Source: an uncultured Acidobacteriaceae bacterium
GTDB taxonomy: Bacteria; Acidobacteriota; Terriglobia; Terriglobales; Acidobacteriaceae
Direction of reading: 5' to 3'
Length of the DNA: 57,735 nucleotides
NCBI GenBank assembly: GCA_903911925.1
Contig: CAIWFH010000037.1
Coordinates: 1-57,735, forward strand
Both the position numbers and the translations under genes were made by a program. This document shows positions 24,330-33,190 of the stretch, in pieces. The notes under the pieces are model-generated. The model made no database searches. It saw nothing but the letters and a program-made list of their open reading frames with translations, and was not told the origin of the DNA. Position 1 is the stretch's first letter; each line of letters starts with the position of its first letter.

Positions 24330-24689
24330 ATGCCGATTCGGGCGGACGAAGCGGGCCAGTACGGCGCGCAATCCAGCGACCTGGTCCAGGGTACGCTGGA
24401 AATGCTCATTCTGAAGACACTCGCTCTGGAGCCGATGCACGGCTATGGCGTCGCTCTGCGCATCGAACAGATCAGCAACGGCGTATTCCGCGTTAATCCG
24501 GGGTCGCTGCTTCCGGCGTTGAGCCGCATGGAGCGCGCTGGGCACGTGAAATCTGAATGGCGCGCCACGGAAAACAATCGCCGTGCCAAGTATTACTTGC
24601 TCACCGCCAGGGGCCGCAAAGCCCTTACCGCGGAGACCGAGCAATGGCAGCGCCAGATCGGCGCGATCGCCCGCATTCTTGAGGCGTGA
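24330..24689 (+). CDS. PadR-family transcriptional regulator
   Basis: A 119-residue PadR winged-helix repressor. The landmarks are LVQGTLEMLILKTLALEPMHGYG, then GSLLPALSRMERAG in the recognition region and RAKYYLLTARGRKAL in the wing, followed by a short C-terminal helix. GGGGAG precedes the ATG. It sits 34 bases upstream of a duplicated permease. This arrangement is described for acidobacterial ADOP permeases, where the PadR protein is thought to control its neighbour in response to stress or toxic compounds. A perfect dyad in its own promoter suggests autoregulation. Confidence 0.93.
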   Translation: MPIRADEAGQYGAQSSDLVQGTLEMLILKTLALEPMHGYGVALRIEQISNGVFRVNPGSLLPALSRMERAGHVKSEWRATENNRRAKYYLLTARGRKALTAETEQWQRQIGAIARILEA

Positions 24690-24723
24690 CGCGAACTATC
24701 GTACATGGCCCGGGAGAATCACG

Positions 24724-27576
24724 ATGAATTGGCTGACGAATCTGACCACCGGTCTTAAGTCCCTGTTTCGCAAGCAAGAAGTCGAACGCGAACTAGACGA
24801 AGAACTGGATAGCTACCTGGAAGCGTCCGCGGCATACAAACGGAAGATCGGCATGACCGAAGAGGCCGCACGAAACGCGGCGCGCGTAGAAGCAGGCAGT
24901 CTGAACGCAATCAAACATCAGGTGTGGTCTTCGCGCTGGGAGTCCACGCTGGAGGGGTTGCTGCAGGACATGCGGGTGAGCGTTCGTATGCTGGCCAAAA
25001 GCCCTGCATTCACCGCCATTGCCCTGCTCTCGCTGGCCCTTGGCATCGGCGGCAATACGGCTATCTTTACGCTCATCAACCAGGTGATACTGCGCAATCT
25101 TCCAGTGCAGAATCCTGAGCAATTGGTCACGTTTGGACCTGAGAAAGGCGGCGGCGAAGCAGGCGGCATCGACATGGGCAGTTACGGATTGTTCCCGTGG
25201 TATTTTGCACGGCAGCTCCAGGCTGCCCCGGGACCATTCCAAGGCATAGCCTCCTTCTGCAGCTTTTCCGATAAGGCGAGCATTCGTCTACCTGACAGCG
25301 GCGGCGCAGCTGACTCCAATCCGACCGCGATTCTGGCACCCGCGAATCTTGTTTCCGGCAACTACTTCAGCGTGCTCGGCGCGCAGCCTTTCCTGGGTCG
25401 CGCCATCAACGCTTCTGACGACGCCACGCCCGGCAGCGGAGCTGTAGTCGTGATAAGCCATCATTTTTGGCAGCAGTCGCTCTCCTCTGATCCCGCCATC
25501 CTCGGTAAAGCGATCAGCATTAACGGCACATCCTTCGATGTCATCGGCGTCATGCCAGAAGCCTTTCACGGCGTCAAGCGGGAAGTGGAACCACCCGACC
25601 TGTGGGCGCCCCTTACCATGCAGACGGTCATTCTGAAGCAGCCATCGATATTGACCCCGAACGGCGGGCTCTACTTTCTCGATGTCTTTGGCCGTCTCAG
25701 CAGCCAGGCCGCAACGAACAAGGGTGCATTGGCGCAGAGCCAGAATTGGCTTGATCAGCAGATTCGCACCGGCATCCGCGCTGAAGAAGGGTCAAAAGTG
25801 ACACCCGCCCGGTTGCAGGAGATCGGGCATGTCACCGTTCCATTGATCAACGCCGCTCGAGGGGCCTCAATGCTCCGTGATCAATACGGCGACTCGCTGA
25901 AGATTCTAATGGGTGTGGTCGCATTGGTGCTGCTCATCGCTTGTGCCAACCTGGCGAATTTTCTGCTTGCCCGCGCCGCCACGCGAAAGCGCGAAATCGC
26001 TACACGCCTGGCTCTTGGCTCGAGCCGCGCGCGCATAGTCCGCCAGAGCCTGATTGAGACCACGCTGCTCTCGCTGACCGGAGGAGTCCTGGGATTGGGC
26101 ATTGCATTCGCCGCCACGCGCGTTCTAATTCGCTTTGTCAGCCAGGGCGACTCTTATATCGCAATGGATCCCACGCCGGACTCGACCGTTCTGTTGTTCA
26201 CTTTGGGGCTCTGTCTCCTCACGGGAATTCTCTTCGGACTCGCTCCGGCAATAGCTGCGGCACGCACCGGAGCAGCAAGCAATCTGAGCGCAGGCGGCCG
26301 CACGGCACAAATCAGTGGCGGCAGATCAGCGCGCTTTTTGCCCAAGGCGCTGGTGACCGTTCAAGTGATGCTCTCGCTTCTCCTGTTGGTCGGTGCAGGA
26401 CTCTTTCTACGCACATTGCGCAATTTGCAGAACCAGGATTACGGCTTTGAGCGCTCGCACCTTTTGCTGGCCGAGTTCAACGCAAGGCTGGCAGGATACA
26501 AGCCGAGCCAGACACCGGGATTGCATCAGAGTCTAATTGAGCGCCTTTCCGCGCTTCCGGGCGTACGCTCTGTGGCCCTCTCCTTGTCGCCGCCGATCAG
26601 TGGCGGCAACTGGTCTTCGAACGTCACCATTCCCGGTTATACGCCTGCTCCCAAGGAAAACAGGCACTCGATTCTCAATCGCGTCTCCGGGCAGTACTTT
26701 GAAACCGCTGGAATATCGATTGTCGCCGGACGCCCGTTCAACAATTCCGACAACACTAACAGCCAGAAAGTGGCCGTCATAAATCAGACACTGGCCCACC
26801 ACTTCTTTCCCAAGGGCGACGCTGTGGGACGGTCTGTCGTCATTGAGATCGATAGCGTCAAGGGACCGTGGCAGATTGTTGGTGTGGCTCGCGACACCAA
26901 ATCCGGAAATCCCCGTGACACTGACCGGGTGATGATGACCTACATCCCGCTTTCCCAGATCGATCCGTTCGTTCCGGTCGATCCATCTGCTCCGGCTGCA
27001 GGCCCCACGCCCGCACCTGAAGAAAACCAGGACCGCTTTGCAAGCATGATCATGGTGCGCACCACAGGGGACCCAGTTCACACCGTTGCCGACCTTCGCG
27101 CGGCAGTGGCGTCGGTCGATCCCAACCTGCCACTTCTCAGCATCACAACCATCCACGATCAAGTGTCGAACTTTATGACGCACGACGAACTTATCTCGTC
27201 GCTGACCAGCCTGTTCTCACTGCTTGCGCTGCTGCTTGCGGCGATTGGCCTGTACGGCGTGACGAGTTACAACGTTGTACGCCGAACCAACGAGATCGGT
27301 ATTCGCATTGCACTTGGCGCTCAGACCCAAGCGGTGTTGTGGATGGTTCTGAGCGAATCGCTTCTGCTGCTCGCGATTGGCGTGGGACTGGGATTGCCCT
27401 TGGCGCTGTTGACAACCAAATACATCAAGGGCCAGCTATTCGGTTTAAGCGCCCTGGATACGATGACATTCGCTTTTGCGCTCGTCGTAGTGAGCGCGAT
27501 GACGATGTTTGCAGCATGGCTCCCAGCGCGCAGGGCAACCAGGGTGGACCCGATGGCAGCCTTGCGCTGCGAATAG
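24724..27576 (+). CDS. Duplicated orphan ABC permease (ADOP, MacB/FtsX type)
   Basis: A 950-residue membrane protein. The N-terminal soluble helical prefix (about 1-75, RELDEELDSYLE) is the ADOP hallmark. Two tandem MacB periplasmic-core plus FtsX permease modules follow. The first membrane segment begins near residue 98 (FTAIALLSLALGIGGNTAIF). The FtsX signatures KREIATRLALGSSRARIVRQ and TNEIGIRIALGAQTQAV occur once per half. The ABC ATPase that FtsX/MacB permeases normally need is not encoded next to it. The reading frame extends upstream to 24583, but that part overlaps PadR, so the ATG at 24724 is used. Substrate unknown; probably export or mechanotransmission. Confidence 0.92.
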   Translation: MNWLTNLTTGLKSLFRKQEVERELDEELDSYLEASAAYKRKIGMTEEAARNAARVEAGSLNAIKHQVWSSRWESTLEGLLQDMRVSVRMLAKSPAFTAIALLSLALGIGGNTAIFTLINQVILRNLPVQNPEQLVTFGPEKGGGEAGGIDMGSYGLFPWYFARQLQAAPGPFQGIASFCSFSDKASIRLPDSGGAADSNPTAILAPANLVSGNYFSVLGAQPFLGRAINASDDATPGSGAVVVISHHFWQQSLSSDPAILGKAISINGTSFDVIGVMPEAFHGVKREVEPPDLWAPLTMQTVILKQPSILTPNGGLYFLDVFGRLSSQAATNKGALAQSQNWLDQQIRTGIRAEEGSKVTPARLQEIGHVTVPLINAARGASMLRDQYGDSLKILMGVVALVLLIACANLANFLLARAATRKREIATRLALGSSRARIVRQSLIETTLLSLTGGVLGLGIAFAATRVLIRFVSQGDSYIAMDPTPDSTVLLFTLGLCLLTGILFGLAPAIAAARTGAASNLSAGGRTAQISGGRSARFLPKALVTVQVMLSLLLLVGAGLFLRTLRNLQNQDYGFERSHLLLAEFNARLAGYKPSQTPGLHQSLIERLSALPGVRSVALSLSPPISGGNWSSNVTIPGYTPAPKENRHSILNRVSGQYFETAGISIVAGRPFNNSDNTNSQKVAVINQTLAHHFFPKGDAVGRSVVIEIDSVKGPWQIVGVARDTKSGNPRDTDRVMMTYIPLSQIDPFVPVDPSAPAAGPTPAPEENQDRFASMIMVRTTGDPVHTVADLRAAVASVDPNLPLLSITTIHDQVSNFMTHDELISSLTSLFSLLALLLAAIGLYGVTSYNVVRRTNEIGIRIALGAQTQAVLWMVLSESLLLLAIGVGLGLPLALLTTKYIKGQLFGLSALDTMTFAFALVVVSAMTMFAAWLPARRATRVDPMAALRCE

Positions 27577-27638
27577 CCTGGAGTGGATGCTTGAAGAGCG
27601 ATCAGCAGAACATGGGACTATGAATCGGTTGATTGCAG

Positions 27639-28661
27639 CTACGCCAGCGCGGGCGTGAGCGAACGCGCGTAGTCGCGCAGGGCATCCATGTTTTCTATCG
27701 GGGTGCTGCGCGGCACTTCGCAGCCGGCGGAGATGATGTGGTTCGGCCCGCATGCGCGGTAGCACTCGGCAGCCGTGGCTCTCACCTGTTCTGCGTTTCC
27801 TCGCTCCATTACGGCAACGGTAGGTATGTTTCCCAGGATAATGGCCTTTGGTCCCATCTTTTCGCGGGCCATTTCGAGCGAGACAAGAGAGTCAATGTCG
27901 TTGATGTCATAGCCGAGCGCGGCTCTTGCTTCGCAGATCTTCGATGTGTTTCCGCAGATGTGTGAGCGAGTCTTCAAGCCCATGGCGCGCAGCGCCGCTA
28001 CGAGTTTTAGGTGGTAAGGGACGAGGATCTTCTCGAAGATCGGCCGGCCAACCAGGGAAGCGGCTGCATCGCCAACGCCCATCAGATCTGCGCCGGCGTC
28101 GCGCTGGGCGCGGGCGAATGCGATCGCTACTTCGGTCACAAAGGTGAGCAGCTCATCGACAAATGGCGGGTCGTCGTAGAAGTCGAGCATGAGGGTGTTG
28201 ATGCCGCGGACGTTGGCCGCGAGAGCGCAGGGGCCTTCGATCCAGCCTTCGATGATTCTTTCGTTGCCGATTTTCTCTTTGAAGAGGGCTACGGCCTGGA
28301 TGCGGTCGAGCATGCGCCGGGTGCTGGCGGGGTCGGGTACCTTGAGAGTGGAGAGGACAGCCTTGTCGGCGATCAGCGCATCACTCTCGACAAATGCAGG
28401 AGGCTGATCGTCGAAGATGCGGACCTTTGCGCCCAGGTCGCCGGCTTCGCGGGCGGGGTCTGAGATGGTCGAGACCAGGTCAATATCGAATCGTTCGGCG
28501 GTGCGCAACTGGGCTTCAACGAGGAGCCGGTAATCGGTTACGTACTGCCCATATTTGACGCCGATCTGGTCGGCGGCAAACATCATGGTGATTGGCATCA
28601 GGGGGATGCGATCAACCTGCTCTCCATCGATGAGCGCGAGAACTCGTTCACGACCGTTCAT
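27639..28661 (-). CDS. UroD-family protein with complete MtaA-type zinc motif
   Basis: A 340-residue UroD-superfamily protein. Unlike the two paralogues at 16-18 kb it shows the full zinc-ligand set of corrinoid methyltransferases: HIC in RSHICGNTS, and a third Cys in SAGCEVPRSTP near the C terminus, followed by the usual xEN. It probably transfers a methyl group between a methylated corrinoid protein and a thiol or folate acceptor. It stands alone on the minus strand with no corrinoid protein or activase gene nearby. Confidence 0.85.
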   Translation of the reverse strand: MNGRERVLALIDGEQVDRIPLMPITMMFAADQIGVKYGQYVTDYRLLVEAQLRTAERFDIDLVSTISDPAREAGDLGAKVRIFDDQPPAFVESDALIADKAVLSTLKVPDPASTRRMLDRIQAVALFKEKIGNERIIEGWIEGPCALAANVRGINTLMLDFYDDPPFVDELLTFVTEVAIAFARAQRDAGADLMGVGDAAASLVGRPIFEKILVPYHLKLVAALRAMGLKTRSHICGNTSKICEARAALGYDINDIDSLVSLEMAREKMGPKAIILGNIPTVAVMERGNAEQVRATAAECYRACGPNHIISAGCEVPRSTPIENMDALRDYARSLTPALA

Positions 28662-28720
28662 TGCGGGTACACCTCGTTTGCTACGAAGTATATCGCCTGA
28701 GGGAAGTGGAGATTCTTTAT

Positions 28721-28752
28721 GTGCGGACGGGAAGTACCTGCCTGGTCCGCAC
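28721..28752. promoter_or_regulatory. Perfect 8-bp dyad upstream of the lone UroD-like gene
   Basis: GTGCGGAC (28721-28728) and GTCCGCAC (28745-28752) are perfect inverted arms around a 16-nt spacer. They lie about 60 bases upstream of the minus-strand UroD-like start. The dyad could be an operator or an RNA hairpin in its leader. Confidence 0.35.
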
Positions 28753-28802
28753 CAGCCTTTGAGAGCCCTTCCCCACCCCCCTCCACGTGGTGCATTTGGG
28801 GC

Positions 28803-28897
28803 AAGTTGCTTGTTTGGAATGGTTTGGACGCATGGTTTTGGTGCAAGTTGGTTGTTTTCAGGAACCTGGAAGCCAAGTTGCTAAAAACAAGTAACTT
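28803..28897. repeat. Triplicate AAGTTxxTTGTTT motif
   Basis: AAGTTGCTTGTTT (28803-28815) and AAGTTGGTTGTTT (28845-28857) are direct copies 42 bases apart. AAAAACAAGTAACTT (28883-28897) is the same motif inverted. They sit in unassigned intergenic DNA rich in C/G runs and resemble a short dispersed intergenic element rather than coding sequence. Confidence 0.4.
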
Positions 28898-29063
28898 ATA
28901 CGGATGGACTAACGAGATTGAAGCAGGCAAGGCACCGCACGCCTAACGGAGAACATAACTCCTGGGGACAGGTTAACGGTTTCAAGATAAATAGGCGGCA
29001 AATGTTCTACAGGTGCAAACCGTGGATAATGAAGTAGATAAATTGAAGTTGGCGGAGCCGTTC

Positions 29064-29116
29064 TTGACAACTTTGCCGAGCGGGTCGAAAATATGACTAT
29101 CGGTCAGAAATGACCG
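29064..29116 (+). promoter_or_regulatory. Promoter and TetR operator of the efflux operon
   Basis: TTGACA (29064-29069) is followed after 17 nt by a -10-like GAAAAT (29087-29092). The perfect dyad CGGTCA-GAAA-TGACCG (29101-29116) lies just downstream of the expected start site, 10 bases before the tetR ATG. A repressor bound there would block transcription of its own operon. Confidence 0.65.
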
Positions 29117-29126
29117 GCAGGCAGAT

Positions 29127-29813
29127 ATGGCAGAAGGTCATTCAACTCGCACGTTAACTCACATTGAATTCACAGCTCATGGGCCAGACTCAGCAGCCGT
29201 TGGCATGGGACGCCGCGAGCGCCGTGCAGCCGAAACGAGGCTGCGCCTGTTTAGCTGCGCGCTGGAACTGTTTGCCCAGCGCGGTTACTCCAATGTGACG
29301 GTGGAAGACATTACACAGGCCGCCGATGTGGGCAAGGGCACCTTTTTCAATTATTTCGAAAGCAAGGACTCGGTACTCGGGGTGATGGCCGAGATTCAGC
29401 TCGGCAAGGTCGCCGATGCCCTGGAACAGGCTGCATCCGGCAAGGACAGCATCCACTCGGTACTTCGCCGCGCGTTTCTTCGACTTGCGGAAGAGCCGGG
29501 GCGGAGTCCCAATCTCGCCCGCACGCTGATTTCATTTTTCCTTGCGAACGAGCAGGTGCGCGGCGTTGTCGAGAACCGACTGGCGGAGGGGCGCAAACTC
29601 ATCGCCCAGATTGTTGCTGCCGGCCAAGAGCGTGGAGAGATAGACGCGCTCTTAAACAAAGACCGGGTTGCGATGCACCTTCAGGAAACGCTTATCGGCA
29701 CGATCGTGATGTGGTCGCTGAAGGGCGAGCCGGGGTTTGAGATGTGGGTGGAGGAGAGCTTTCAGCACTTCTGGGGAGCAATCGCCACGAGGAGTCAAAA
29801 GCAGGAATCATGA
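29127..29813 (+). CDS. TetR-family repressor of the efflux operon
   Basis: A 228-residue TetR regulator. The N-terminal helix-turn-helix spans roughly residues 30-75 (TRLRLFSCALELFAQRGYSNVTVEDI, then GKGTFFNYFESKDSVL). The C-terminal half is an all-helical ligand and dimer domain. The ATG at 29127 is used; homologues often begin nearer MGRRERRA (29205), so the first 26 residues may not be translated. Its stop overlaps the ATG of the TolC-like gene (ATGA), coupling regulator and pump. The 16-bp dyad just upstream is its probable operator. Confidence 0.92.
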   Translation: MAEGHSTRTLTHIEFTAHGPDSAAVGMGRRERRAAETRLRLFSCALELFAQRGYSNVTVEDITQAADVGKGTFFNYFESKDSVLGVMAEIQLGKVADALEQAASGKDSIHSVLRRAFLRLAEEPGRSPNLARTLISFFLANEQVRGVVENRLAEGRKLIAQIVAAGQERGEIDALLNKDRVAMHLQETLIGTIVMWSLKGEPGFEMWVEESFQHFWGAIATRSQKQES

Positions 29814-31159
29814 AATCAGCATTCCATTTTGTTTGTGCATCTGTGGCTGCGTCGATTGCCTGCTGGGCATTTAGCCCGATGGCCGCGGCGCAACAACCCG
29901 CGCCTTACCGCATTACTTTGCGGGAAGCTATTCAGAAAGGACTGCAGGCCAACCTTGGCGTGCTGGTTGCCGGCACGCGAGTGGAGGAGGCCGAGGGCGC
30001 GCGCTTGCGCAGCTTGTCGGCCGCGCTGCTTCCGCGCGTCAATATTCAGACCTACGCAAGCGCGCAGAATCGCGACCTCTATGCGTTTGGGCTCTCGGAG
30101 CCGGGCATTCCGCATGTCATCGGGCCGTTCTCCAACTACGATTTCCGCGTTTATGCGCAACAGAACGTGGTTGACCTGGCCAGCTATCGCCAGCTCAAGG
30201 CAAGCAAGGATGCGCTCGATGCCGGAAAGCTGGACTACCTGGACGCACGCGACCTTATTGTTCGCTCCATCGCCGCCCTTTACTTGAGCGCCGAGTCAGC
30301 CGTAGCGCGCGCCACGGCGGCCGAGTCGCGAGTGAACGACTCGAGCGCGCTTTTCAAGCTGGCCAAAGAGAAGCACGACGCCGGGACGGCGACAGGGGTT
30401 GATGTTCTACGCGCCCAGGTGCAACTGGCCAACGACAAGCAAGGACTGCTGGTGGCCCAGAACCAGCACAAGCAGTCGCTGCTGGGACTGGCGCGCAACC
30501 TGGGCATGAGCCCGGGAACGCCGTTGGAACCGGCCGAAGCTCTTGAGTTTCGTTCACTGACGCAACCGGAAACAGAAACACTGGCGCCGGCTGCCTTGCT
30601 GGCGCGCGCGGATTATCTGTCGCTGGCCATGCAGCGGAAAGAGCTGGCCGAGCAGCAGCGCGCCAACGCGGCGCGGTGGTATCCCAAGCTCAGCATCAAC
30701 GGCAACTTCGGTGGCATAGGCCGCAGCGTTGGCGGAGTGCAGCCGACGGGATTGATTCAAGGGCAGATCGACTTCACGGTCTTTGACCGCGACCGAAACG
30801 GAGAAGCGCAACAGATTGCCAGCCGGCTGAAGCGCATTGACGATCAGATTGCCGACTTGCAGCGCGGCGTGGAAGAGGAGATTCGCGAGGCGCTTTTGAA
30901 TTTGGATTCCGCGGCAGAACAGGTTGCCTTGGCCGCCGAAGGACAGGACCTGGCGACGCGCGAACTGAAGCTGGCGCAGGACCGCTTTCAGGCAGGCACG
31001 GCCAACAACGTGGAAGTGGTGACGGCCCAGGACGAGCTGGCGCGCGCGCAGGAGAATTACATCCTTGCCGTTTCAAGCCATGTTGACGCGAAGTTTGCGC
31101 TGGCGCGCGCTATGGGCGACACGGAGAAGAACATTTTGCAGTACATGGGCAAGCCGTAA
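29810..31159 (+). CDS. TolC-family outer-membrane efflux channel
   Basis: A 449-residue protein with a signal peptide (hydrophobic residues about 8-25, cleaved near AAAQQ). It shows the two-fold repeated coiled-coil architecture of outer membrane efflux proteins (LREAIQKGLQANLGVLVAG in the first repeat, LDSAAEQVALAAEGQDLATRELKLAQDRFQAGTANNVEV in the second). It would form the trimeric outer-membrane duct for the ABC pump encoded directly downstream. The frame extends upstream inside tetR to 29744, but the ATG at 29810 gives the signal peptide at the N terminus. Confidence 0.93.
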   Translation: MKSAFHFVCASVAASIACWAFSPMAAAQQPAPYRITLREAIQKGLQANLGVLVAGTRVEEAEGARLRSLSAALLPRVNIQTYASAQNRDLYAFGLSEPGIPHVIGPFSNYDFRVYAQQNVVDLASYRQLKASKDALDAGKLDYLDARDLIVRSIAALYLSAESAVARATAAESRVNDSSALFKLAKEKHDAGTATGVDVLRAQVQLANDKQGLLVAQNQHKQSLLGLARNLGMSPGTPLEPAEALEFRSLTQPETETLAPAALLARADYLSLAMQRKELAEQQRANAARWYPKLSINGNFGGIGRSVGGVQPTGLIQGQIDFTVFDRDRNGEAQQIASRLKRIDDQIADLQRGVEEEIREALLNLDSAAEQVALAAEGQDLATRELKLAQDRFQAGTANNVEVVTAQDELARAQENYILAVSSHVDAKFALARAMGDTEKNILQYMGKP

Positions 31160-31208
31160 CCGAGGTCCACTTGACGCGCATCGGATTCCCGCACTTGAGG
31201 TTTGGATT

Positions 31209-32246
31209 ATGAAGCGACTGATACCCGTTGTGATTCTGCTGGCCGCGGCCATTGCCGCCGGCGTTTATTTCTACCCGCGCCTCAGGGCCAAGCCGGCGCC
31301 GGTGAACCAGCTCACGCTCTCCGGCAACATCGAGGCGCACGAGAGCCTGGTGAGCTTCAAGGTACCGGGCCGCATCACGGAGTTGCCTGTTGAAGAAGGA
31401 CAACTGGTGGAGCAGGGCGCGTTGCTGGCGCGGCTTGAAGATGCCGACTACCGGCAGCACGTTCGCATCGACGAGGCAGGGGTGCAGGTGCGCGAATCGA
31501 ACCTGGCGCTCACTCTCGCCGGGACCCGCGAGCAGGAGATCAAAGCGGCACAGCAGAGCGTGAACGACGCACAGGCCGATGTGGAGCAGAAGAGACTGGA
31601 CAACGACCGAGCGCAGCGGCTGTTTGCAGAAGATGCGGTATCGGCGCAAGATCGCGACCTGGCGGCAACCGCGCTGAAGCGGTCTGAGGCGGCACTGGCC
31701 GCGGCACAAGAGCGCCATAACCAGGCGGTCGAAGGCAGCCGCAAGGAAGACATCGCCATTGCGCACGCCAATGTGAACCAGGCGCACGCCAACCTGGGCC
31801 TCTCGCGCGTGACTCTCGACTACACGGTGCTGCACGCTCCTTTGAGGGGCGTGGTTACGGTGCGCCAGGCAGAGCTTGGCGAGGTGGTGTCTCCGGGTTC
31901 TCCGGTTGTGACGATCGCCGATCTCGATCACCCATGGTTGCGCGCTTATGTTGCGGAGACCGATCTGGGGCGCATTCACTGGGGCCAGGATGCTGTGGTT
32001 ACAACCGATACATATCCCGGCAAGCAGTATCACGGACGCATCTCGTTTATCTCTTCGATCGCCGAGTTCACGCCGAAAAGCGTGCAGACCGAGAAGGAAC
32101 GGGTAACGCTTGTTTACCGGATCAAGATCGACCTGGACAATCCCAATCACGAATTGAAGCCGGGTATGCCGGCCGACGCACGCATCGATCTGGCGCCCCA
32201 GAGCCAAACTCCGAATTCATCAACGGCTGCGCCTGCCAAACAATGA
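31209..32246 (+). CDS. HlyD/YbhG-type periplasmic adaptor (membrane fusion protein)
   Basis: A 345-residue adaptor with one N-terminal membrane anchor (residues 2-20), a split lipoyl/biotinyl domain (FKVPGRITELPVEEGQLVEQG and the returning VLHAPLRGVVTVRQAELGEVVSPG) and a long coiled-coil hairpin of about 110 residues (DAQADVEQKRLDNDRAQRLF). A beta-barrel domain follows. It would bridge the inner-membrane ABC transporter and the TolC-like channel. The start is placed at the ATG at 31209, after the end of the TolC gene. Its last codon overlaps the next ATG (ATGA). Confidence 0.92.
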   Translation: MKRLIPVVILLAAAIAAGVYFYPRLRAKPAPVNQLTLSGNIEAHESLVSFKVPGRITELPVEEGQLVEQGALLARLEDADYRQHVRIDEAGVQVRESNLALTLAGTREQEIKAAQQSVNDAQADVEQKRLDNDRAQRLFAEDAVSAQDRDLAATALKRSEAALAAAQERHNQAVEGSRKEDIAIAHANVNQAHANLGLSRVTLDYTVLHAPLRGVVTVRQAELGEVVSPGSPVVTIADLDHPWLRAYVAETDLGRIHWGQDAVVTTDTYPGKQYHGRISFISSIAEFTPKSVQTEKERVTLVYRIKIDLDNPNHELKPGMPADARIDLAPQSQTPNSSTAAPAKQ

Positions 32247-33190
32247 CTGATGCGATACAACCCGCGATCAAGGCAGAAGGGCTGAGCAAGAGCTTTCCCG
32301 GCGTCCGCGCTGTGGATGCGCTCAGTTTCGATGTGAAGGCCGGAGAGATTTTCGGCCTTGTTGGACCCGACGGTGCAGGCAAGACGACCACACTTCGCAT
32401 GCTGGCCGGCATTATGCCGCCGGATTCAGGGACGGCGATGGTTGGCGGCTTCAACGTGGTTCGCGACCCGGAGGGCGCCAAGCACGCGCTCAGTTACATG
32501 CCGCAGCGCTTTGGCCTCTACGAAGACCTCACGGTGGAAGAGAACATTCGCTTCTACGCGGACCTGTTTGGCGTGAAAAGAACTGAACGAGACACGCGAT
32601 CAGTTGAGTTGATGAAGGCAGCAGGGATGAGCGAATTCCCGAAAAGGCTGGCGGGAAAGCTATCCGGCGGGATGAAGCAGAAACTCGGACTGGTGTGCGC
32701 GCTGATTCACAGACCCAAGGTGATTTTGCTGGACGAACCAACCACGGGCGTCGATCCGGTTTCGCGGCGCGACTTCTGGCGCATTCTTTACGAGCTTGTT
32801 ACCGATGGCGTGGCAATTTTGACATCAACGGCTTACCTGGATGAAGCAGAGCGCTGCCACCGCGTGGCGCTGCTGCACCAGGGCAAACTGCTCTTTTGCG
32901 ATACTCCTGCCAACCTGAAGGCGGAGATGAAAAAGGGCGTACTGTCGGTGACATCAAATGACCCGCGAAGCCTGCGCAGTTGCCTTCAACATGCAGAGGG
33001 AATATCGAGCCTGGTGATGACCGGCGATGGATTGCACGTGGTGGTGGATAATGCGGCCCGGCGCATTCCGGAGTTCGAGGCACTGCTCAAGGGGGCGCAG
33101 GTTCCCTGCGATCCGATTCAGCAGGTGGCGCCTACCATCGAAGATCTTTTTGTCGATGCGGTCGGCACGGGAGAGCCTGCCCATGCCTGA
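32243..33190 (+). CDS. ABC transporter ATPase, YbhF N-half-like
   Basis: A 315-residue ATP-binding subunit. The Walker A GPDGAGKTTT, signature LSGGMKQKL and Walker B VILLDEPTTGVD are intact. The C-terminal about 80 residues form the regulatory extension typical of ABC-2 exporters. In E. coli YbhF two such ATPases are fused in one chain; here the two halves are separate overlapping genes. The reading frame begins far upstream (31934) inside the adaptor gene, but the ATG at 32243 fits the family. Confidence 0.93.
   Translation: MTDAIQPAIKAEGLSKSFPGVRAVDALSFDVKAGEIFGLVGPDGAGKTTTLRMLAGIMPPDSGTAMVGGFNVVRDPEGAKHALSYMPQRFGLYEDLTVEENIRFYADLFGVKRTERDTRSVELMKAAGMSEFPKRLAGKLSGGMKQKLGLVCALIHRPKVILLDEPTTGVDPVSRRDFWRILYELVTDGVAILTSTAYLDEAERCHRVALLHQGKLLFCDTPANLKAEMKKGVLSVTSNDPRSLRSCLQHAEGISSLVMTGDGLHVVVDNAARRIPEFEALLKGAQVPCDPIQQVAPTIEDLFVDAVGTGEPAHA

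Larger units (their letters stand above)
28662..29126. other. Intergenic region between UroD-like gene and TetR
   Basis: 465 bases without a supported gene. It holds the 8-bp dyad (28721-28752), the triplicate motif (28803-28897) and, at the right end, the promoter and operator of the tetR/pump operon. The short frames across it have low-complexity, unfamiliar products. Confidence 0.5.
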
